Below, piece after piece: positions 1-12,300 of a stretch of 64,000 nt of DNA. The stretch is from Pardosa pseudoannulata (Eukaryota; Arthropoda; Arachnida; Araneae; Lycosidae), in NCBI GenBank assembly GCA_032207245.1, contig CM063503.1:58948817-59012816 (forward strand), in the 5' to 3' direction. The translations under genes and the position numbers were made by a program. How positions within the stretch are numbered: position 1 is the first letter of the stretch; every line of letters starts with the position of its first letter. The notes below the pieces were generated by a model. It did no database searches. It saw only the letters and a program-made list of their open reading frames with translations, and had not been told where the DNA came from.

Positions 1-322
1 TTATGTAACACAGCAAATTTTGTTCTATGAAACGTCTTTTATTATATCGAAAATTCTAAATTGTAATTTTGTATTTTATTTTATGATTAAATTATTTATT
101 ACATATTAAAATCATTCTTCAAATTAAACATCTTTAAACATTTCTAGTTTGTCAATGCCCTGGCAATTAAAAAATATGGGCTATATATTTCTGATGTGAT
201 TAGTGTAATGGAAGTTTTTATTACGTTACATGCATGCATACACACACACACACATTACAATGCTTTTTCAGCATATGACAACAGTCAAGATGTACTAACA
301 ATTTCAGGTATAAATTGAAAAA

Positions 323-767
323 TCTAATACATGATTAGCTTTTATAATATAATTTGACTGGGCTTACTGGGTAGGTAAAAAGAAATCAAATTAAAATTGC
401 AGTCATGACATCAGAAAGACAATAAGTTATGATACTTCACATTTATTAAGAATCAAAATAAATTGGTCAATTGATCATCTTTACCTATGCTTAAAAAATA
501 TACACATAAATGTGTATATTGCTTAAAAAATATACACATTTATAACTGATGTCATCTAATACATGATTAGCTTTTATAATATAATTTGACTGGTCTTACT
601 GGGAAATCTAATTAAAATTGCAGTCTTGACCATCAGAAAGACAAAAAATTGTGATACTTTACATTTATTAAGAATCAAAATAAATTGGTCAATTGATCAT
701 CTTTACAGTGCAACACCTCTGCATAGATTGCTTAAAGAATATACACATTTATAACTGATGTCATCCC
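323..767. repeat. Tandem duplication, about 232-bp period
   Basis: The block starting tctaatacatgattagc at 323 recurs at 555. Shared landmarks follow in order: tataatttgactgg, aaattgcagtc, catcagaaagacaa, and aataaattggtcaattgatc. The second copy lacks a few bases and has scattered substitutions. A motif ttgcttaaa(a/g)aatatacac also repeats around 488, 520 and 729. Confidence 0.85.
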
Positions 768-1376
768 CACAACAATCTAGTCACGTTATTTTATTGCCGT
801 GAGACTTAAGATGGATAGCTATTTTTAGAGGAGAGAGAAAACCTTGATCATTTAAACTAGCTCAAAAACACAATCAGCAATTTAATTATTTTACAAGCAA
901 TACTACTTTCGTCAAACAGCTGAAAAATATGATAAGAAGACAGAAAATTTGCAATTATTCCAGCATTAGTTTTGCAAGATGCGGAAAAATAATTTGTCTG
1001 AGAACATTAATTTATTTAACATTTTAGGGCTGGAAAATTAGGCATAAAAATATGAAAAGGGAAAAAAGGAGAATTTTTTACATCTATTTTAGGGTTAACA
1101 ATTTTGATACATTACACAGGAAAGTAAGAATATATCAAATTTATTACTCTTGATATATCTAAAATTCTCCTTTTCCCCTTTCTCATTATTTAATACATGA
1201 TTTCTAAAACTAACACTAGAATGAATGCTAATTTTCAGTTCACTGGCCACATTCTTCCCAAGAAAATAGTTTCACTTCTAAAGGAATTAAATTGGTGCCT
1301 GTGTGGTATTTGAGCTAACTTTTAAAGGATCAAAATTCACTAGACTCATAAAAAATGCTGAATAATCTCACTATGG

Positions 1377-1418
1377 GATCATGTGATTTCATTCTCATGG
1401 GAATGAAATCACATGATC
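1377..1418. repeat. Perfect palindrome, 18-bp arms, 6-nt loop
   Basis: gatcatgtgatttcattc (1377-1394) is followed by the loop tcatgg and its exact reverse complement at 1401-1418. No flanking element is recognised. Confidence 0.9.
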
Positions 1419-1673
1419 ACTTGTTATGAGATGTGAAGAGTCACTGAAAGATGTATTTTTCTTCGGCATTTTCAATGCTAAGCTCTATAAAGTTTTTATG
1501 ACCCATTCAATTTTATCCTATATAAATTTCAAAGTTCCACAATGCTAGATTTTGCTTTCTGTTATGAAGTCCCATCTACACTATGATTAATGAATTCTAA
1601 TTGCCCAGTAAGCATGGACAATTCAAATAACAGGGGCTACTTTCTCGTGTAATCAGTGCAAGATAATTTCATT

Positions 1674-1675
<2 letters not shown>

Positions 1676-1707
<32 letters not shown>
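1676..1707. repeat. (TA)n microsatellite
   Basis: Uninterrupted alternating T and A for about 32 bases. Confidence 0.95.
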
Positions 1708-1711
<4 letters not shown>

Positions 1712-2065
1712 GGAAATATAAAAAATGGGATAGTTACGCACAAAAAATAATGTAGATCATTACATCTTAAATATAAATGTTTAAATATTTTTCAATAACT
1801 CCTTTAAATAAAAAGGTAAGAAAACAAAAGAAATAACTACAAATAAAAAATTATTTGGAAATCCATTTAAAACGGATGAATCATATTTGTTACAATTCAC
1901 CTGGATAATATAAATAAATCACCTGACCAGTAAAATGATTTATTTATGGTTAAAATACTTATTTATGTAATTTATTTTATGGTCCTTAGCGTCAGAGACA
2001 TTGAGTTAGCTTATTTTTTACTCTGTGCAAGTTAACATTCAGAATCAGTATTTCATCCTCCATTT

Positions 2066-2291
2066 ATGTGACTAATGTTAAAGTTAACCAGCAGCAATAC
2101 ATTGTTTCTAAAAATTGATGCATTATTTAGTACTCTCTTACACCAATTTTGGAAAATAACAAATAATTTACACTAATATGTGACTAATGTTAAAGTTAAC
2201 CAGCAGCAATACATTGTTTCTAAAAATTGATGCATTATTTAGTACTCTCTTATACCAATTTTGGAAAATAACAAATAATTTACACTAATTC
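2066..2291. repeat. 113-bp tandem duplication with about one mismatch
   Basis: The unit beginning atgtgactaatgttaaag at 2066 is repeated immediately at 2179. Only the base in ttacacc versus ttatacc differs visibly. The near-identity means it is either a recent duplication or an assembly artefact. Confidence 0.9.
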
Positions 2292-4238
2292 TAAAATTGG
2301 GATTTTATCGTACTCGCTCACCAATGAAAATAATTTTTATTCTACAATATTCTTTAACGGCAAGCTAAAATATTTTTAGGTCAGTTTTATTTCAGTAAAT
2401 AGTAAAAGTCTTTAGTTTCATTACTGTATACCAATATAATTAACTTCGTACATGAATGTATGTATATATTTATATATATACATACACATATATTGTAACA
2501 TTATTTTTTTAAAACATTGAATGACTAAAAATAATTGCTTTAATATTTCAGTTGTTTATTTTGTATGTGTAGTAACATATTCAAGTATAAGTTGTGAAAC
2601 TTTAAAAAAGTTTGGTGTAATTAAAATTCTTTTCTTGTACAATGCAATATCAACAAAAATCTCATTATAATACCTAGGTGTCAAAAGAATAGATTCGAAG
2701 TGAAATTGGAAGCTGTAAATACTAAATGCTGGAAAGAGTACATAGTTAGGCAGCTAAGGCCTGCAAAGGGCTGTTGTGCTCATAAAGAACAAGGTCAAGG
2801 TCAAGGTAATTGGGTTAACGGAGTACCTAGCGAAGTGGAAAGTCTTCACTTTAACCTCCAAACATGAAAAGATCAAAACATAAATTTAGGCCTCTAGGCA
2901 AAAAGTAATCCAAACAAGAATTTAAAACGCTCCAGCTCACGAGAGAGCGAGGAGGTGAGAACGTTCTCATAAAAAATTATGAGTAACCAACGCGTTGTCT
3001 AATTAAAGGATAATTAGACTGTAACCTTGACAGTGACCAATTGGGATGGTTAACAGAGTTATACAGATTCCATAATATGTTGCTCAAAAAAATAACATAG
3101 ATAGGTAAAACAATAACAAAAATAGGGACTATAAGAATGCAACTTGGTACAACAAATAAAAAATTAGCAAAAAGTGACAGCACTAACAAAAAGATATATT
3201 TTTGGTTTTTATAAAATTTTTAAATTTTTATTAAGCATTTTTTCAGTTTTTTTTAAATTTTTTACAAACATAAAACAAGACAATACATTACAATAACAAA
3301 CATAAAGAACAATGAAATGGAAAATCATGAAGGTAAATATAAAGTTTCTGCTCTATAACTTAGTAAATATTTTTTATTCAACATCAGTAGTTAATTTAAG
3401 TTTTTATGATTAATAATATGTAATAACTGAATTAAAGTATTGTATTAATTAAATCATTTTATTTGTGGGAATATAATTTAATTGAATAACAAATGCAAGA
3501 AAAGAAAATTTATGAAACCAATTATTCAGCAGGACAACAATCATCTATAATTTCAAACTGAACTTGTAGTCATACTTGAATGAAATTTCTTAAACTTGAA
3601 TGGGAATTAATGAAGTGTATATGTTTTAATACATAACTTGATATGTTGTATATGTCTAGATTAATTAGCAATATAAAGAGAAAAATCTGTGGACTTTTCT
3701 TTCTCAATGTATTTTTAATTTTTCAAGTTATTCATAAAATTAGTTTAAATTTGGCTTGTATGTTGAGGAGCATAAATTAAATATGCTTCAATACTTACGA
3801 GGCAAATTTAAACAAATTCAATATTAAAAACTTACAGCATAATTTAAAAGATATTTTTCAAGTAAAATGAAATTACATACAGCATTACTATTTTTTTTTT
3901 TTTTTTTGTAGTATATGTATGCAAGCAAACCTATGAATGTAAGATATATAAATGAATGTATATATGTATGTATTTTGCATGTGTGTATGTAATGAAATCA
4001 CTCTTTTTTTATGAAATTGATTGTTTACTGTACTTTAGATTAAGACTTTTGAACCCTCCATGCAAATAATTTCTGGCTCTATCACTGGTATCGGTAAAAT
4101 AAGAAACCATTTTAAAGAATTTATTTTTCAGCTAAGAATAGCCTACCCCAGTTTTACTCTAGTTCATGGATTTGCCTTACTTTTAAATTAATTAGCATTT
4201 AAAGTTCATTCTACTCTCTATGATTTATTAGAAGCATT

Positions 4239-4278
4239 GAGGATTAATGATTCATTTATCAAGGAATCATTAATCCTC
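4239..4278. repeat. Perfect palindrome, 15-bp arms, 10-nt loop
   Basis: gaggattaatgattc (4239-4253) is the exact reverse complement of 4264-4278. No element boundary is recognised around it. Confidence 0.88.
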
Positions 4279-5304
4279 TTATGTTTATTGAAAAACTAGA
4301 TAGCAATTATATTTATACATGTAATAAAATTACTGTTAGTAATACTTCATCTCTAAAAAAATTATTAAACTTGAATTTATATGCATAAAAAGGGGGTAAA
4401 TAATAAAGCATAAAGTTTTTGTGTAATTTATCTAATCCAGAATTGGATATGAAATAATTTTAATGCAATTTTAGTGTTAATACTGCAATTTTATATTTAT
4501 TAAAATTTATATCTATATTTTCTTTGTTTTAGATTCAGTGAAAAGAATGAAGAGAACTTATGAAATTTTGTGGATATAATAATCAATTTTGTACTTTTTT
4601 AAATATTATTATTATTGCAATAAAAAATGTATTCAATTTTTGTTTTCTTAATAAAAAAAGAACACTATTTTTTATTTGAATTTTTATATTATCTGATAGC
4701 AAATAAAAATAGCAAAATAATGCCATATAGTTATTTTGATGTTAAAGCAGTAAGCTTTTAAACAATACACAGAATATTCTCAGAAATATTTCAATTTATA
4801 GAAAAGTGCAATGTTTAAAGATCAATTAAAAGGGTAAATTTCATAATTCATATTCAATCTCTGTACAAATAGTGTCAATATTAGATAAACATAATTAATC
4901 AAAGAAATTAGAATACTAAAGAATACACATTTGTGAATTAATTATAAACTGATAAATTTGTATTAAATATATTCTATATAAGCTAACTATATAGAGTATA
5001 TTAGAGATTTAACACAGAGCTACATAAAAGCATTCTAGAAAAACAATTATGATTGGTTTTGTTTTTAATAGCTTAATTTATAAAATAAAAAAAAGTCCAA
5101 AAGGTATAAAAGCACCCCTACGGCAATTTTTTTCAAATAATTAAGAAAAAGTCACCAAAAGAGCGATGTATATAACTATCAGGTAACCATGCTTTAGTTC
5201 CGATGGTCTGACACTGGGGGTGCCACTTTCTATGCGAGTCCCATGTTACAGAAGCGTATCGCTATTGCCTATGGGAGTTGACTGTCTTAGTGCTTTAGTC
5301 TGTG

Positions 5305-5460
5305 GGTAGTACTGTGGTCTACCTTTTTTGTTCTCCAACAGCTTATAAAATTGGGACAATATTTAAAGCTGATTCTGAATGGCTCTGAAAAAACATTCTA
5401 GAAGTGGAATTCAAATCCACATCTGTGCCTGATAATTCAGCCAGAGTCAATCATAATCAT
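5305..5460 (-). repeat. Degenerate SINE-B-like (tRNA-derived) remnant
   Basis: The order ggtctacc, ttttgttctcc, ttaaagctgattctgaatgg, then ggaattcaaatccacatctg matches the tail-to-head order of the better preserved minus-strand SINE at 46518-46662. That copy has tttaaatccgatttcgaacgg followed by a gattcgaacc-like B box. The GC-richer block from 5195 may belong to the same insertion. Heavily diverged. Confidence 0.5.
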
Positions 5461-5970
5461 GATTTGAGCAGTACTGTCTTCTTTTTGTTACACATGGGGT
5501 AATAAGACTGAGATCTTAAAGCCTATTCTGAAAGGTGACAAACATCAGTACCAGCAAAAAAGTTTAAACTCCAGAACTGAAGAATAAATCGGCTTTAGGT
5601 CTATGTGAGTTAAATATGCTCTTGCATATTAAAGGAATTCGGTGGCTCAAAAAGAAATTGAAACCAAAAATTAAAATAGGAGTATGGACAACTTTCTCTA
5701 AGATGGTCATGGTACAACTGTGATAATAATCATTTACTTTCATTAAATGTCTCAATTTTTTTCCAAGGATTGAAACCAAACTGTTGCTGATAAGAAATTA
5801 AAATCAAAGAACAATGTTAAATACAAAATAATATTTGCACAAAACTCTTGAAAAAATAAGCTAACTTGAAAAAATGTCCATAAGAACATAGACTTTCAAG
5901 GACTATAACTAGAAATACAGACTGGTAAGAACATGTACAAACCCTGATGTATAATAATAGCTGTACTTAC

Positions 5971-6084
5971 TGAAGATAAAAATCAATAATTGCATCATTT
6001 AAAAATCTTCCTTCGTTTAAACAAGCAAAGTCATGGCTTCTTAAGGTGACACCTCCCGTTTGGGGAGGTGGTGGGTATGTACAT
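5971..6084 (-). CDS. Internal exon of a SENP6/SENP7-like SUMO protease (Ulp1 family, partial)
   Basis: The exon translates to a segment with [14 protein letters not shown] followed by [17 protein letters not shown]. In SENP6 and SENP7 the catalytic domain opens with the same order: YPPPP, a GG, then LNEGEFLND.IIDFYL. These enzymes are cysteine proteases that remove SUMO, mainly from poly-SUMO chains, usually in the nucleus. On the minus strand the exon follows a pyrimidine-rich acceptor (ttttacttt-ag) and ends at a strong donor (gtaagtac), giving 114 bp. It starts with one base of a split codon and ends with two. The catalytic His, Asp and Cys lie in later exons, which I could not find between 1 and 5970, so the gene probably runs off the left edge. 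Family assignment is strong; SENP6 versus SENP7 cannot be decided. Confidence 0.85.
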
Positions 6085-6353
6085 CTAAAGTAAAAGATAA
6101 AAATAGTTATACTAAACACTGAGGAAATTTGATTCCAAATAATAAGGACCACAAATTATTGAATAAAAGAAATGCAATTTATTCACAGCTGTTATTTTGA
6201 ACAATCTTATTCAGAAAACAATTAGTCATAATTACTATGAAATTTTATATGCCCATATAATTCTTATCAACTTTACATTCAGCAATTCATAACAGCATAA
6301 ACATTTAGAAATCAAGAATATTAATTTTAAAAACATCAGAGCTTTTACATTTA

Positions 6354-6377
6354 AAAAAAAAAAAAAAAAAAAAAAAA
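6354..6377. repeat. Poly(A) run
   Basis: About 24 A in a row within the presumed intron between the exons at 5971-6084 and 7917-7963. No adjoining element could be identified. Confidence 0.85.
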
Positions 6378-7144
6378 TCCTTTACAAAACAGAGGGTTTG
6401 GGGTTGAAATTTTGCTGATTCTTTCATTTACAACTCAGCTGCGAGATTGAATTTAAGAAAATTGTATGCTATAATTCCATGACTTTCCCCTAATATTTCT
6501 TCCCAATTTTGTCAGCCTCTAGAAATTTTATATACAAACTTCTGCTAAAAGTGTCCAAGAGGGTAACACTGAAATTTTTGAGATAACAGATAATGTAGAG
6601 AAAAAAAGATTAGATATGTAAATTTGAAGAGAAAATGAAACTGATACAGAGATTATTATTGCCAAAGTTTTAAAATGTGTTAAAGAAAAAAGAATACCAT
6701 CAACATTTACAGTTATAATATGAAAACAAAGTTCCATCCCAAATCACTGTATTCGGGTGGTTTAGAGAATTACATAGAAATTAAAATTCATAAGATGCAG
6801 AACATTCAGGACTTTGCAAGCAATAGTCCCAGAAAAAGTATCTGCCTTACAAAAAAATGTTAATTGATAATAATCACTGTACCTACCAAATGATGTAGAA
6901 AGGGCTTAACAGTGGATCAGCAGCTATATAAAAAAATTATAGAAAATATGAAAAAAAAAATGATTTGCTATCATGTCCCCCTTAATTTGAAACTACACCA
7001 AAAAGAAAAGTGTCATAATCTGTAAAGAAATACAAAATTATGTAATATAGTGTATACCACCATATTTCTTAAATCATAACTGGTGATGAATGAATATACA
7101 TTTGTTTACCATTCTAACACATTAAAAAAAGTAAAGTATGGTCT

Positions 7145-7625
7145 TTGTAGATGACTCCAAACCAGCAGTGGACAATAAGCAATGAAAACAAGTAATGTTT
7201 GCAATTTTATTTAGAAGTACAGGACTGCTGAAAGCCATCAAGCTGAAGGGACAGAAGACAATTACAGGGAACTGGTATGCCACTAAATGCCTTCCAAAAA
7301 TTCATTAAGAGGTTAATGTAAGAGTATACTTCACTATGACATGCATCTTCTCCCAATACAGGAAGATTGAGAATCGAATTTCTTGAATGAAAACAGATTA
7401 AAATGATAAAATATCCAATCGATTCTCCTAATTTTCCAGTAAATAACTAAGGGGGTTTTATAATCTAAAAAAAACTTATAGGGACATTGTATTATTTTAA
7501 AGACGAGATTGATAAAAACTTTTAAGCATGTTTTTCATTGATTCCAAGAAACAGAGAATTTAAACCATTTAATCAGTGAAAAACTTATCTACAAAAATGC
7601 ATCCATGTTGGAGGGAATTATAATT
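7145..7625 (+). pseudogene. Mariner-family transposase fossil (C-terminal half)
   Basis: Translating the plus strand with frame changes and several stops gives pieces in the order of a mariner transposase. First comes LKAIKLKGQKTITGNWYATK with CLPKI, resembling the family's ...GKKTI...WY...CLP. Then KYPIDSPNFPVNN stands where the family has HPPYSPDLAPCD, around the third catalytic Asp. Last is LQKCIHVGGNY, resembling the family's RMQKCID..GEYF. The family acts by cut-and-paste at TA. Inverted termini were not found. The sequence is long dead, lies inside the presumed SENP-like intron, and only its motif order supports the call. Confidence 0.55.
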
Positions 7626-7916
7626 GAGCATTCCTAAGATTTGATAAGTTTAAGCTGTACCATTTAATTATACCTCAAATTAAAATTTCAAAGTAATCGT
7701 TGTAAATAAAAATTCATAGAATCAAGAAAATCAAATTTAATACATCACTATGGGAAAAAGAAACAGCAAAATAAAAAAACCTTAGTATTTTTCGTCAATT
7801 TGATAATTTTACAGCAGCACAAAATAATGCATTAAATTTTCTAATCAACAACTGCAATCTAAATAATTCATATAACACACTATATTTAATAGGATAAAAA
7901 CAAAAAATTTTCTTAC

Positions 7917-7963
7917 AAAACAGGAGGAACTTCATTAATTGATTCCTCTGTTTCTTCAGTTAG
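7917..7963 (-). CDS. Short exon just upstream of the SENP-like catalytic exon
   Basis: On the minus strand a pyrimidine-rich acceptor (tttttacatttt-ag) is followed by 47 bp reading LTEETEESINEVPPV and then two bases, tt, before a donor gtaaga. Joined to the exon at 5971-6084, which starts with a single base a, the split codon becomes Leu and the reading continues into CTYPPPP with no stop. Acidic sequence just before the YPPPP motif would fit the poorly conserved linker that precedes the protease core in SENP6/7. The acceptor, donor, phase and open frame all agree, but the exon is short. If splicing did not occur at gtaaga, the same frame would end at a TAA one codon later, so a terminal exon of another transcript is the alternative reading. 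Confidence 0.62.
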
Positions 7964-9032
7964 CTAAAATGTAAAAATTGCTTTGTCAATTTGATTAAAA
8001 CAAACATGCATAAAAAATAGTTGCAAATTTATAGTTGGTTTGATAATTTATAAAACTGAATTATACAATACTTTTTATACACAGAAACGGTAATTCAGAA
8101 TCAATGAAAATTTTTTTTAAAAGATGCTCCTTTGAAATTTTATTTTTCTTTTTGATTTTCTTTTTGACTATGTAAAATTTAAACTTATAATGCAATTTAC
8201 AAAGATAATTCCCATACAACATAATTACCTTTTAACCTAACTAACATAGTATTACAATGAAGTTATGCAAAAAAATGGTAGCTGAATTATTAAATTATCA
8301 AACTGGAAATTATTAAGTCATTTATTATAAAAGAATAATTTTACACATACTAATAAGACAAAAAAGGGTAATGGTGTTCCTATGACAGTTTATACGTTCC
8401 ATCACTCAGTTATTTAAAGCCATAAAATATACTATAATCCAAAACAGAAAATTTGAGCGTTATAAAGTTATGAGTGTTATAAAATATGAGATTATAGTAT
8501 GTAGTTGAATTACTGGCTGTAAACAATATATACAACTGATGCTGAATTAGCTATTTAAAAAGTAGTTTCACATACTGTCCTATTATACTTAGAATAGAAG
8601 CTAATTTTTAACAAAACATGCTTTACTGAATGTTTTATATTTGTGAAGGGTAGTAGCATAGTATAGGTAGGCAAATCCACATGAACAACTAAAGATGGCA
8701 AAATCCCTGCCACTAAATTAATATTAAGAAGACTATAGGAATCCAACAACCCAAAACTAGAGAAGCTGAAAACATTTGCAACAATACTTTGCCCAGTAGC
8801 TACTTACTAGTTCTATGATTAATCTTCTTAATGTTACCATAGATATCAATTACATTATTTAATAGCTAAATAATGTAACTGATGTGAATTAACCCTCTGA
8901 CCGTTGAACCAATACTAAAACAAGTTTTAACACAAATGTTTCTTACTAATAGTGCAGAGTGAGTAATAACTTAAGCAGAAAACAAAACGAAATCATAAAT
9001 GTTTCAAGGGTTGTGGAAGCCCAAGCACTTAC

Positions 9033-9059
9033 ATCTTCAATCACTTTTGCACCCCTGCC
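9033..9059 (-). CDS. Candidate 27-bp micro-exon (GRGAKVIED) in the SENP-like gene
   Basis: A perfect donor (gtaagt) follows 27 bp reading GRGAKVIED on the minus strand, after a moderately pyrimidine-rich acceptor ending ggcaag. It starts and ends between codons, compatible with the phase-0 start of the exon at 7917-7963. The region is less AT-rich than its neighbours. With an exon this short the evidence is only splice-site quality and phase, and chance agreement is quite possible. Confidence 0.28.
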
Positions 9060-9781
9060 CTTGCCCAAAGAACGGGCGAAAGAATGACATTACCTAGAGC
9101 TGAGAATGTACAGGAAATGAAGTAAACGAGGGATAATGATGGTTAAATGAATGACACCAATTGTTTTGTTCATATAATTGTAAATAACATGTAAATATGG
9201 AATGTACATAAAACAATCATTTAATCAAAAACTTAAATATTTCTCTACAACCATGCCCACAATGTTTTAAGTGAATGAATTATTGTGCTAATTTCAGTGG
9301 CCTAACTTTTAATTACTGGTAAGTATATCAATCACGTTCTTTATATCTAAAAAAATTACATATTCTTTCTTCTTAAGATGCTTAGACATTTTTAAGCAAT
9401 TAAGATAAGAACTAATAAAGTTAAAAACTAGACAGCATAAGATAACAACAAAATGTATCAGCTCAAAGCAAAATAGATTTAATTAATTAACTCAAAATTT
9501 AAGATTCTTCAAACAGTCAACAACCCCCCCCCCAGTAAAACAAAACAAAAAAAATCCTTTGTAGCTTCCCAATTCTTACTCTAGGACACAGGCTTATTAC
9601 AATGTCAAGACACCTTCATTGTCATTCCCCCAGAGAGAAAATGTATGGGGTATTAAAATGTGAACTTGTTTTGGCATACTACCATTCTAATTGTAAAGAA
9701 AAAAAATATTTAACAATTACTGTTAAAAAACATGTTTTTTTTAGTAATGTCACACCCAAAACTAATTTAAACATTAAACAT

Positions 9782-9782
<1 letters not shown>

Positions 9783-9833
<51 letters not shown>
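9783..9833 (-). repeat. 51-nt poly(T): genomic poly(A) tail of a minus-strand retroposed transcript
   Basis: Read on the minus strand, an AATAAA signal (in gtaataaaactgtacaatt, ending near 9834) is followed within about 15 nt by roughly 51 A. This is the expected 3' end of a retroposed polyadenylated RNA, or less likely an expanded homopolymer. The body to the right (9834 to about 10670) is AT-rich without a recognised reading frame, as a 3' UTR would be. Confidence 0.55.
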
Positions 9834-9837
<4 letters not shown>

Positions 9838-10675
9838 GTACAGTTTTATTACAAAGAGGGAGTAAATATTAAACATAAATTACAGATACATCTTTGGTTG
9901 AGAAGTATTTTTTTATATTACTCTAATACAAATCATTGAGATGGATGAAATGACACTGTAACATAAAGGATAAAATATCTAATGCAGTAAATGAAAGTAT
10001 AAAACATTAAAAGCTAGAATAAGAAAAAATGCACTCTAAATACAAAGTTACCAAAACATTTAAGTATAAATTTTCTCTTTATGTAAACTAAATTTTTTTC
10101 ATGAAATATGAATGTTATGTATGGCATATTTAATATAATTTATTTAAACTTTATATATGACAAATACATGAGATAGATATTTATACAGACAGAGAAGTCA
10201 AAATTTGGGAAAAAAGGAGAAAATTCAAAAAAGAAGTTGAATAACTATTAAAAATTAATGTTCTGATTTACTTAATGTAAAAACAAGTGCCTAAATATGA
10301 AATATGGAAGTATCTAAATAACTTTTTATCCATATAAGCAAGTACTCAAGTTTCATAGTAAAAAAATATTTAAAATAGATTCAAATCAGATGCTTCTTCA
10401 ATGTGCCTAATAGAAACAATAAATTTACCTATAAAATTACTTTATTAAACTTTGAGGAACCATATTGTTTGTTACACTTGAACCTTTAAGAAAAATGCTA
10501 GATCTCAGAAAATTATAACTTGTATAAGATTTATAAAAATATTATCTTTAATAATTTTAATTGACCTTAACAAACAACTGTATGATTGAATATTAGAATG
10601 ACCAAAAATGCTATATTTTTTAGTGGACAATTTAAAAAAAGTTTTAAATAGTAAAACTTCAGGAATATGATCGAA
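9834..10675. other. AT-rich stretch, possible retroposed 3' UTR body
   Basis: No coding frame on either strand. If the poly(T) at its left edge is a retrotransposed tail, part of this stretch would be the copied transcript. No target-site duplication was identified. Confidence 0.3.
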
Positions 10676-10910
10676 TAGGACGGGCTTTCTCCCGGTATCT
10701 GAACCAGAAGGTTCGAATTCTACTTTAGACTAACAGATTTGTAATCATTTAGTTTGGTCCAAGAGCGCTAGAGTTTACTTTTATCGTACCCGACAGCTAA
10801 AGACATCAGAGTTTACTACTTAATTACTACAATTCTGAATGGCTGTGAACAAAGCGGCGGCATTCGAACCCGTGGTAGCGTTCTACCGATTCAGCTATAG
10901 GGCTGATTTT
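10676..10910. repeat. Two tRNA-like SINE fragments in opposite orientation
   Basis: On the plus strand, aaggttcgaattctac at about 10710 looks like a B box. At 10840-10905 the sequence gcattcgaacccgtgg and ctaccgattcagctatag gives, on the minus strand, an A-box-like and B-box-like pair at tRNA spacing. The sequence between them resembles SINE-B body only loosely. Confidence 0.5.
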
Positions 10911-12300
10911 TATCGAGATTGCCGTTAAAAGTTACGATTTTTCATTAGCAAATTTTTTTATCAACTTCAATATAGATGCAAAACTGAACAACAAAAAAAA
11001 GGTGCGGATTTTTCAACAATAATTAACTTCTGTACTTATCCAATATTCCGTAAATTATTTGCAACAGTGTCATTTCTCACAGACACTGCCCATTGCACAA
11101 AAATTCAGTCAATAAAATAAAGAATCATTAAAATAACTATAGGAGGGATTGAAATCTTAATACTGTTACCGCGATATTAAAAAAATATCGATATATAAAA
11201 CAGTATTACGATCGGTCTACATGCACGTGCGTTCGGGGGATATCTAAAGTACTCAGGTTGTTAAAACATAATTCTACAGTTTGATATCCCCCACATTATG
11301 ATAGCAGTATTAACTATAATGGCCCATTAAAAAATGCTCATTTTCCGGAACCGAAATCCAGAAAATGGTTATTTTTCACCAAAAACATACAATTACGACT
11401 TAGCTGTATTATTACAACTAAAACCACACAACTACTATGTGTTTAATTTATACCGCGTCACACGGCTTTTTGACCTTGAAGCATGTGTTGGGAGAATCAA
11501 CTAATAACGCTTTTCTCCTGCTCTTTGTCAAAAAAAATTGTGGACGTGGCAAAGAGAAAAAAATGAGAAAAGGAAAGAAATCTTTCTGATTATTGTCAAA
11601 ATTTAAATATATGTAAGATAAAAAAAAAATTGCTCCTTTATTTTTTTTAAATTTCCCCCCAAAAAAAAATCTGTGTTTAACATTTTTTTTTTTAACAAAC
11701 CCACATAAAATTTCAGAACAGAATCATCCCTGAATTCAGTATGCGATGAGGCAGTCCATTTTTAAGTGCACAGGCTCAGAGTAACGTTTCTTTTCCCCCT
11801 CTTAAGTTCAGAAACGGGTTAAACAGATTTCTCGACACTACAATCGTAAAATTCGGGTCCCTCTTTAGTGTTGACACTTTGATTGTTACTCACTAACTTT
11901 CAAACACCTGTACCACCAATAAATAGCCTAAAACTTTTTTTTTGGGGGGGGGGCTCCCAGAAAGAAAAAATAGAAAAACAAAGATGCTGTCAAAACATGG
12001 AAAAGACTATGTGTGCAATCAGTCCGCCGTTACATAACTCCGTAAATGTTGAGAAAGAAAAAAAATAAAAGGAGTGAATGGCCCAAAGAAAAAAGGAATA
12101 AAAGGCGGGAATAGGCGAAAAAAAGGAGGAATGCCGTGAAATAAGGAAAAAAGAAATTTCTAGAAAAAAGGAAAAAGAGGAAAAAAAGGAGCGCTGCGGT
12201 GTCTGGTAACTGAAAATTAATTAATACAAGAGGTAGCTTTTTTGAAGGCCATACAAAAAACTCATAAAGGATCACGCTAACTCATAAAACTTATAGCCCA
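10911..12300. other. Less AT-rich non-coding block with no recognised gene
   Basis: This block has scattered CpG (gcacgtgcgttcggggg near 11225, ttccggaaccgaaatcc near 11345, taccgcgtcacacgg near 11452) and long purine-rich runs on the plus strand at 12050-12200. Such composition can mark a promoter. No TATA/initiator pair or convincing exon was found, and repeat origin is equally possible. Confidence 0.3.

Larger units (their letters stand above)
1..5180. other. AT-rich non-coding stretch, probably intron of the SENP-like gene or intergenic
   Basis: Apart from the repeats listed separately, no supported exon was found on either strand. A somewhat GC-richer block at about 2690-2960 contains no recognisable motif. 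A T-run lies at about 3891-3908. The expected catalytic exons with His, Asp and Cys of the protease were searched for by eye on the minus strand and not seen. Confidence 0.6.

Noticed and set aside
8889..8910. Second piggyBac-like terminus (ttaaccctctgaccgttgaa)
   Set aside because: The start resembles the family, but no matching inverted end with TTAA was found nearby.
9602..9835. 77-codon plus-strand frame ending in poly-Phe
   Set aside because: The Phe run is the 51-base poly(T), and the remainder has no domain.
12030..12275. 81-codon minus-strand Leu/Phe-rich frame
   Set aside because: It arises from a purine-rich low-complexity run on the plus strand; no splice or promoter context.
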